A DNA stretch of 64,000 nucleotides, taken from contig UBJR01000009.1 in NCBI GenBank assembly GCA_900465675.1, forward strand, positions 186,001-250,000, read 5' to 3'. Position 1 is the first letter of the stretch. Every line of letters begins with the position of its first letter. The notes beneath the pieces are model-generated. The model ran no database searches, was not told where the DNA came from, and saw only the letters and a list, made by a program, of their open reading frames with translations. Below are positions 58,570 to 64,000 of this stretch, in pieces. This DNA is from Hyphomicrobiales bacterium (GTDB taxonomy: Bacteria; Pseudomonadota; Alphaproteobacteria; Rhizobiales; Rhizobiaceae). The translations under genes and the position numbers were made by a program.

Positions 58570-59424
58570 TCACTTCCCGCGGCTGTCGTGACTGCCCGCG
58601 CGCGAGGCGCCGGCAGTCTCTTCCTGCGGCACGATCGAGCGTGCGCGCTTGCCCTTGAAATAGGACTGAACCCACGGATCATCGTAGGCCAGCATATCGT
58701 CGATCGTCCCTTCCACCATTACCCGCTTCTTTCCAAGCACGGCAATACGGTCGCAGACGGAAAACAGGCTGTCGAGATCGTGGGTCACCATGTAGACGGT
58801 GAGACCCAGCGTATCGCGCAGCCTGGCAATGAGATCGTCGAATTCGGCGGCACCGATCGGATCGAGACCCGATGTCGGCTCGTCGAGAAAAACGAGGTCC
58901 GGATCAAGCGCCAAGGCACGGGCAAGCGCCGCGCGCTTGATCATGCCGCCAGAGAGTTCGGACGGATACTTGTCGGCCGCGTCGGCAGCCAGACCCACCA
59001 GCTTGATCTTCAGATGCGCCAGCTCGTCCATCAATGACTTCGGCAGATCCAGATATTCGCGCATCGGAACCTGGATGTTCTCCTTGACCGTCAGCGACGA
59101 GAACAGCGCACCCTGCTGGAAGAGAACGCCGAGGCGCATGTCGAGCGAATTGCGCTCGCTCTCGTTCAGCTCGTCGAAATTCTGCCCGAGGATCTCGATC
59201 GAGCCGGAACGGCGCGGCAAGAGACGCAGGATCGTGCGCATCAGCACCGACTTGCCGGTACCGGAGGCGCCGACGAAGCCGAGGATCTCGCCGCGGTAGA
59301 TATCGAGGTTCAGCTTGTCGAGCACGATCTTCGAGCCGAATCCGACCGTGACATCGCGTGCCGAAAGCACGATGTCCCGCTCCTTTTCTCCGCCCGTTTC
59401 CGTCTGTTGCTCGTTCACGCTCAA
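58570..59424 (-). CDS. mlaF: MlaF-type ABC ATPase
   Basis: Encodes 284 residues. Walker A GASGTGKS (52-59), signature LSGGM, Walker B VFLDEPTSGLDP, and an H-loop VTHDLDS. The MlaF family is recognised by EILGFVGASGTGKSVLM and by its operon. Drives phospholipid movement with MlaE. 3 bases after mlaE. Confidence 0.95.
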   Translation of the reverse strand: MSVNEQQTETGGEKERDIVLSARDVTVGFGSKIVLDKLNLDIYRGEILGFVGASGTGKSVLMRTILRLLPRRSGSIEILGQNFDELNESERNSLDMRLGVLFQQGALFSSLTVKENIQVPMREYLDLPKSLMDELAHLKIKLVGLAADAADKYPSELSGGMIKRAALARALALDPDLVFLDEPTSGLDPIGAAEFDDLIARLRDTLGLTVYMVTHDLDSLFSVCDRIAVLGKKRVMVEGTIDDMLAYDDPWVQSYFKGKRARSIVPQEETAGASRAGSHDSRGK

Positions 59425-59427
59425 ACC

Positions 59428-60627
59428 CTAGAAATTAATGGCCGCATAGAAGATGGCGAAAAGCCCGTCCATGAGGATGACAACGAAAATCGCCTTAACG
59501 ACCGCAGCCGTCACATGCTGGCCCAGCGATTCGGCACTGCCGCCGACCTTAAGCCCTTCGACGGCGGCGACAATGCCGATAACCAGCGCCATGAACGGCG
59601 CCTTGATCATCCCGGCAAGCACGGTGGACAGCGTCACCGCCTCGTGGAGGCGCGACGTGAAGGTGGCGAAGGTGATGCCGGAATAGGCCCAGGTAACAGT
59701 CGCGGCGCCAAGAAGCGACGCGAAATTGGCGAGCACGGTCAGCAGTGGCAGCGCAACGGTCAGCGCCACCAGACGCGGAAAGATCAGCACGCCGACCGGA
59801 TTGAGGCCCATGACCTTCAGCGCATCGACCTCTTCGCGCATCTTCATTGAGCCGATTTCGGCGGTGATCGCGCTGCCCGAGCGGCCGGCGATCATGATCG
59901 CCGTCAGGAGCACGCCGATTTCACGAAGCTGCAGAATGCCGACGAGATCGACCACGAAGACCTCGGCGCCGAAATAGCGAAGCTGGAAAGCGCCCTGCTG
60001 TGCGATGATCGCGCCGATCAGGAACGACATAAGCAGGATGATCGGCACGGCCCGAACACCCATATGATCGATCTGGTTGACGATCGAGGCCGGCGAAACG
60101 CCGCTGCCGCGGCCAAACTTCATCTGCGCGCCGCGCACCGCGGAGCCGAGGATGTACATCGCTGCCGCAAAATTATCCCACAGATCGTAGGCCATCTTGC
60201 CGATAGGCGCAAAAATCCTCTCGGCGAGCGATCGCTTCTTCGCTGGTTCCGCTTCCTGCTTTTCCGGCCGCTGCGAGAATTCCTCGATCATCTCGTCGAT
60301 GTGCTGGTTGGTGCCCTCGAAATGCACCTGGCGGCCGGCGGCCTCCTCTTCGAGCTTCAGCCGCACCAGCAGCCAGACACCGGCAGTATCGATATCGGTG
60401 ACATCGGAAAGATCGAGCGTCAGATCGCCGTTACCGCGAGACAGCGCTTCGAAATCCTTGAGAACGGTGTGGATGTTGCCGCTGCGCCAATTGCCTTCGA
60501 GACGCACCAATCGCCCGGAGCCGTTGGCTTGGTCGTCCACGTGGAGTGAGGCGGCTTTGCTGGGCTCGGGCTTCAAAATGCTTGTGTCTTTCAGGGCTTG
60601 CGGCGACATTGCCGACTCGCGAAGCAT
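59428..60627 (-). CDS. mlaE: MlaE-type permease with N-terminal STAS domain
   Basis: Encodes 399 residues from ATG 60627 (ATG 60609 is equally possible). Residues about 25-115 are a STAS-like domain (GDLTLDLSDVTDIDTAGVWLLVRLKLEEEA), fused to the MlaE permease (about 145-399; GMIKAPFMALVIGIVAAVEGLKV, EIGSMKMREEVDALKVMGLNP). In E. coli the STAS partner MlaB is separate; here it is fused. First gene of mlaE-mlaF-mlaD-lipoprotein. Confidence 0.93.
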   Translation of the reverse strand: MLRESAMSPQALKDTSILKPEPSKAASLHVDDQANGSGRLVRLEGNWRSGNIHTVLKDFEALSRGNGDLTLDLSDVTDIDTAGVWLLVRLKLEEEAAGRQVHFEGTNQHIDEMIEEFSQRPEKQEAEPAKKRSLAERIFAPIGKMAYDLWDNFAAAMYILGSAVRGAQMKFGRGSGVSPASIVNQIDHMGVRAVPIILLMSFLIGAIIAQQGAFQLRYFGAEVFVVDLVGILQLREIGVLLTAIMIAGRSGSAITAEIGSMKMREEVDALKVMGLNPVGVLIFPRLVALTVALPLLTVLANFASLLGAATVTWAYSGITFATFTSRLHEAVTLSTVLAGMIKAPFMALVIGIVAAVEGLKVGGSAESLGQHVTAAVVKAIFVVILMDGLFAIFYAAINF

Positions 60628-60693
60628 TGCTCACGCCCGGCGGGTTAATATACCCAAGACCCGCAGAATTTCCATGCTTTCAGGATTGCAAAT

Positions 60694-61677
60694 ATGCCAC
60701 GGTCCCTCGAAATCCAAATGAATTCATTCCCGATCGCGGGCACTTTCACGATATCGCGCGGCGCAAAGACCTCCGCGGAGGTGATCAGCGTCACGCTGAG
60801 GGAAAATGGCAGAATCGGTTGGGGCGAATGCGTGCCCTATCGACGCTACGGCGAGACGATGGAAAGTGTCGAGGCACAGATCGAAGCGGCACGGCCGTTG
60901 ATCGAGGCCGGTATTTCAAGAGATGACCTGCAGTCGGCGATGGCGCCCGGTGCTGCCCGCAACGCCGTCGATTGCGCCCTTTGGGATCTGGAGGCCAAGC
61001 TGACCGGTGCCACCGTCGCGGCCAACATCGGCCTTGCGGCGGCAAAGCCGCTGACGACCGCGTATACGATATCGCTCGGCGAGCCCGAGGTGATGGCGGC
61101 ACAGGCACGGGAACATGCCGGACGCACGCTGCTGAAAGTCAAGGTCGGCACCGGCGATGACGAAAGCCGCATCCGCGCTGTTCGCGCCGCAGCCCCGAAC
61201 AGCATGATCGTCCTCGACGCGAATGAAGGCTGGCCCGAAGCGGCTCTGGAGCACCATCTGCGGATCTCCGCTGAAATGAATATCGCGCTCGTCGAACAGC
61301 CACTACCGGCCGGCAAGGACGAGATGCTCGCGGTGATCAAGCGGCCTGTCATCGTCTGCGCCGACGAGAGCGTCCATCACACTGGCGATCTCGCCAGCCT
61401 CCGCGACCGTTACGACGCGATCAACATCAAGCTCGACAAGACCGGCGGCCTGACGGAAGCCTTGGCGATGAAGCGCGAAGCGCAGCGACTGGGCTTCCAG
61501 ATCATGCTCGGCTGCATGGTCGGCACATCGCTCGCCATGGCGCCGGCGGTGCTGCTGGCGCAGGACGCCGAATTCGTCGATCTCGACGGACCTTTGCTGC
61601 TCGCCAGGGATCGCGAGCCCGGCCTGCGCTACGAAGCTTCCCTCGTCTTCCCGCCGGACAAAGAGCTCTGGGGCTGA
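60694..61677 (+). CDS. dgcA: Dipeptide/N-acyl-amino-acid epimerase of the enolase superfamily (DgcA-like)
   Basis: Encodes 327 residues; AGGA is 8 bases before ATG 60694. Muconate-lactonising-enzyme subgroup: catalytic K148-x-K150, metal ligands D175, E201, D224, second catalytic K246. This residue set is that of Ala-Glu epimerases; rhizobial members are annotated DgcA (N-acetyl-D-Glu racemase). Divergent from mlaE. Its 3' end overlaps the convergent MFS gene by 49 bases. Specificity for L-Ala-Glu versus N-acyl-glutamate is not resolved by eye. Confidence 0.85.
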   Translation: MPRSLEIQMNSFPIAGTFTISRGAKTSAEVISVTLRENGRIGWGECVPYRRYGETMESVEAQIEAARPLIEAGISRDDLQSAMAPGAARNAVDCALWDLEAKLTGATVAANIGLAAAKPLTTAYTISLGEPEVMAAQAREHAGRTLLKVKVGTGDDESRIRAVRAAAPNSMIVLDANEGWPEAALEHHLRISAEMNIALVEQPLPAGKDEMLAVIKRPVIVCADESVHHTGDLASLRDRYDAINIKLDKTGGLTEALAMKREAQRLGFQIMLGCMVGTSLAMAPAVLLAQDAEFVDLDGPLLLARDREPGLRYEASLVFPPDKELWG

Positions 61678-62849
61678 AGGTAATAGGCGACGAACACCAG
61701 CGCCATGCCGATCGCCGCAACCAGCGCCATGACGTAGTAGCTGGCGAGGCCGAGCCAGGCATACAGATAGCCTGAAGCGAGCGTCATCAGGCCCAGGAAC
61801 ATGCCGTTGTAAAAGAAATAGGCGCCCTGCGCCGAGGATTCCTGCGTCGCCTGCACCGAAGCCACGATCCGCCGCTGCACGCCCGTATGCACGAAGGCGT
61901 AGGTGCAGGAATGGAAACATTGCAGGAAGAAGAAGCCTGTAAAGTCCCAGTGCATCGGGAACAGGATCCAGCGGCAGATGCACATGGCGCAGCCGAAGCG
62001 GATCAGAGTCCAGGCATTGAAGCGGCGGCTGAGATGCTTCGAGACGAAGAACACCAGCACCTCGGAGGCCACGCCGGCACTCCAGAGAATACCGACCTGC
62101 GTGCCGGTAAAGCCAAGCTGATGCCAATAGATCGATGCGAAGGCATAGAGCAGCGCGTGGCTGGACTGCTGGATCGCCACGCCCCAGAGCAGCACCAACA
62201 GATGCGGCTGACGCAGCGAGCTGCCTGTTGCCTGCTGCAGATCGACAGGCGTATTGCGGCGCCGCGTCGGGCCGATACGCGGACAGTAGATCGCCATCGC
62301 CATGGTCATCGCAAAGCCAAAGATCATGACCGGCAGCACCATATCGCCACCCCACAAGCCGATCATTTCGCCGCCGATCATCGTCGAGACGATGAAGGCG
62401 ATCGATCCCCAGACGCGCATCGATCCGTAATCCAGCCCCCAGCGCCGGACGCCCGAAATGACGATCGATTCGACGATCGGCACATAGGGCGCAAAGGTGG
62501 CGCCCTGGACGCTATACACGATCAGCACCGGCCAGAAGCTCGTCGTCCAGTAAAGTGCGATCGCCGTCAGCAGCGACAACCCGCCAGACCATAGGAGCAC
62601 GTCGGCGCGCTCCTTCATCCGGTCGGCATACATCGCCACAACCGGCGCCACGAGGACGCGCACGACCATCGGCACGGCAAGGATGACGCCGATCTCGTGA
62701 TCGGTGAATTTGTGAACCGCAAGCCAGACAGGGAAGAATGGAAGCGCGACACCGTTGACGATCAGCGGGGCGCAGTAAGACAGGGCGCTGAGCAGCCGGA
62801 AACGCGGCGGAGCCCCCTCATCGACAGAGGCATTCTGGGCGGGAATCAT
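61629..62849 (-). CDS. MFS transporter, HcaT/nucleoside-permease-like
   Basis: Encodes 406 residues, twelve hydrophobic helices. N-terminal FPVWLAVHKFTDHEIG and VYSVQGATFAPYVPIVES resemble the MFS_1-like/3-phenylpropionate group rather than DHA exporters. Substrate unknown; convergent overlap with dgcA may mean a functional link or just compact packing. It starts downstream of the LpxH-like terminator. Confidence 0.82.
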   Translation of the reverse strand: MIPAQNASVDEGAPPRFRLLSALSYCAPLIVNGVALPFFPVWLAVHKFTDHEIGVILAVPMVVRVLVAPVVAMYADRMKERADVLLWSGGLSLLTAIALYWTTSFWPVLIVYSVQGATFAPYVPIVESIVISGVRRWGLDYGSMRVWGSIAFIVSTMIGGEMIGLWGGDMVLPVMIFGFAMTMAMAIYCPRIGPTRRRNTPVDLQQATGSSLRQPHLLVLLWGVAIQQSSHALLYAFASIYWHQLGFTGTQVGILWSAGVASEVLVFFVSKHLSRRFNAWTLIRFGCAMCICRWILFPMHWDFTGFFFLQCFHSCTYAFVHTGVQRRIVASVQATQESSAQGAYFFYNGMFLGLMTLASGYLYAWLGLASYYVMALVAAIGMALVFVAYYLQPQSSLSGGKTREAS

Positions 62850-62933
62850 GGTGGACCTGCAGGAAACTGTGCGCTGCCTAACACATCAACCTAGGGGCGA
62901 CTATGGCGAGAAATAGCCCATTTGAAACGTTTT

Positions 62934-62969
62934 AAAAAATAAATAGGGCCGTTGCCCGGAGGCAACGGC
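62934..62969 (-). terminator. Terminator of the LpxH-like gene
   Basis: GCCGTTGCC-CGGA-GGCAACGGC, perfect 9-base stem; on the minus strand followed by CCTATTTATTTTTT. Confidence 0.85.
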
Positions 62970-62999
62970 TAAATGTCTTGCAATATGGCGGGTTGAAAA

Positions 63000-63812
63000 T
63001 CAGGCAGCCTGCGGCGCGCGCTCAGGCTGGTGCGTCAGCTTCAAAGTCACCGGCTCGCTGCTGGCGATCGCATTCCAGGTGATCAGTTCGAAAGTGCCGT
63101 CCTCATGCTCGGCAATCGCCGTGCAGCTTTCGACCCAGTCGCCGGTATTGATATAGCGCACGCCGTCCATCTCTTCGATGACGGCATGGTGGATGTGACC
63201 GCAGATGACGCCGTCGGCACCACATTTGCGGGCCTCGTCGGCCACGACACGCTGGAACTCGCCGATGAAGTTGACGGCATGCTTGACCTGCAGCTTGGCC
63301 CAGGCCGAGAACGACCAGTAAGGCATGCCCATGCGGCGACGGATGGCGGCCAGAACGATATTGATGCGGATCGCCATGTCATAGGCCCAGTCGCCGAGAT
63401 AGGCGAGCAGGCGGGCATTGCGGACGACGACATCGAATTCGTCCCCATGCAGCACCAGATACTTCTTCCCGTCGGCGCCCTCGTGCATCATCCGCTCGGC
63501 CACTTCGATGCCGCCGAAATGCATGCCCGGGAAGTCGCGGAGGAATTCGTCGTGATTGCCGGGAATGTAGACGACGCGCGTACCCTTGCGCGCCTGGCGC
63601 AGCAGTTTCTGGATGACGTCGTTGCAGACCTGCGGCCAGTACCAGCTGCGCTTCAGGCGCCAGCCATCGACGATATCGCCGACGAGGACGATCGTGTCTG
63701 CCTCGTGGTGGCGCAAAAAGTCGATCAGGAAGTCGGCCTTGGCAGCCTTGGAACCGAGATGCACATCGGAAATGAAGAGCGTACGGAAGTGTCGCGTATC
63801 CATGTAATCCAT
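63000..63812 (-). CDS. LpxH-like metallophosphoesterase (UDP-2,3-diacylglucosamine diphosphatase-like)
   Basis: Encodes 270 residues from ATG 63812 (AGGA eight bases upstream; ATG at 63821 and 63803 are alternatives). Calcineurin-like metal ligands: D16-x-H18 in ISDVHLGS, GDIVDGW (D46), GNHD (86-88), LHGDEFD and GHIHHA. LpxH cleaves UDP-diacylglucosamine to lipid X in lipid A synthesis. Related family members have other substrates, so the specific reaction is an inference. Divergent from whatever starts past 63972. Confidence 0.85.
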   Translation of the reverse strand: MDYMDTRHFRTLFISDVHLGSKAAKADFLIDFLRHHEADTIVLVGDIVDGWRLKRSWYWPQVCNDVIQKLLRQARKGTRVVYIPGNHDEFLRDFPGMHFGGIEVAERMMHEGADGKKYLVLHGDEFDVVVRNARLLAYLGDWAYDMAIRINIVLAAIRRRMGMPYWSFSAWAKLQVKHAVNFIGEFQRVVADEARKCGADGVICGHIHHAVIEEMDGVRYINTGDWVESCTAIAEHEDGTFELITWNAIASSEPVTLKLTHQPERAPQAA

Positions 63813-63971
63813 CACAGGCATCCTGCCCGTGCCCCATCGTTCATCTGGCCTTCCAAAATCAGACTCGTGTTTCAGGAAGATGACAGCGCGGTTGTTTGAC
63901 GCATCCCTCGGGCACAAGAGTTTTCCGCTTTCAACCTCAAATTCCCGCTGTCCCGCCGCACCGATTGTTGT

Positions 63972-64000
63972 ATGGAGAAGGCTTCAAACGACATGACTGC
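63972..64000 (+). CDS. Possible start of a gene running off the right edge
   Basis: ATG at 63972 opens a frame to the window end, with a second in-frame ATG at 63993 preceded by GGAGAAGG. Too short to identify; listed only because the position, divergent from the LpxH-like gene, suits a promoter and start. Confidence 0.25.

Overview
The window is about 62% GC, densely coded chromosomal DNA from an alphaproteobacterium, almost certainly a member of the Rhizobiaceae (Rhizobium etli/leguminosarum-like). Support comes from the CckA hybrid kinase, a one-cysteine DksA, a GPR/RgsE-type giant polar-growth protein, DUF982 and DUF1127 proteins, a TTG-N11-CAA element before recA, CTTGAA/CTATAT-type promoters and TTAACCAT CtrA-type motifs. 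I see no insertion sequence, prophage, CRISPR array, tRNA or rRNA. It reads as stable core chromosome.

Layout. 1-6 kb: end of purQ, a small lipoprotein, a DUF1127 protein divergent from a MocR-type regulator, a PagL-like lipid A deacylase, purL and bolA. 6-13 kb: an STT3-like (GT-C) membrane protein, a membrane-associated hydrolase-like protein, a basic histone-tail-like protein, monothiol glutaredoxin grxD (partner of bolA) and two tandem Bcr/CflA drug exporters. 12.6-18.5 kb: small proteins, cspA, a DUF982 protein, an inositol-phosphatase-family enzyme, ttcA, glsA, rpsD, and a marR/cupin divergent pair. 18.5-29 kb: a HerA-like ATPase, an MFS protein, murI, trmJ, a FUSC efflux protein, icd, an acetyltransferase, a GST and an AraC regulator. 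29-35 kb: alaS, recA and a pseudouridine kinase/glycosidase pair. 35-44 kb: cckA, a FliO-like protein, dksA, a SixA-like phosphatase, ycjX and ycjF. 44-48 kb: folP-folB-folK, a DUF922 protein, a probable small RNA, a ferredoxin and an orphan Hpt protein. 48-55.8 kb: the 2,141-residue GPR/RgsE homologue and a D-Ala-D-Ala carboxypeptidase. 55.8-64 kb: a GST, the four-gene Mla lipid-transport operon, a DgcA-like epimerase, an MFS protein and an LpxH-like phosphoesterase.

Working together. Several genes concern envelope and polar growth (GPR/RgsE, the carboxypeptidase, murI, Mla, PagL-like, LpxH-like). Others concern cell-cycle phosphorelay control (cckA, the orphan Hpt). The strongest regulatory reading is the shared promoter region between the Hpt gene and gpr/rgsE. 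It carries a TTAACCAT octamer and a TTAA-N7-TTAA box, the two usual CtrA-site forms. This suggests that construction of the growth-pole ring is under the CckA-CtrA circuit.

Other sequence-level observations are a start-abutting perfect palindrome at the MocR gene, twin TATCTT-N6-AAGATA operators at the marR/cupin pair, a candidate small RNA with a CCUCCC loop, and a perfect palindrome upstream of the dksA promoter. Function calls rest on motif and family recognition by eye; no database search was run.
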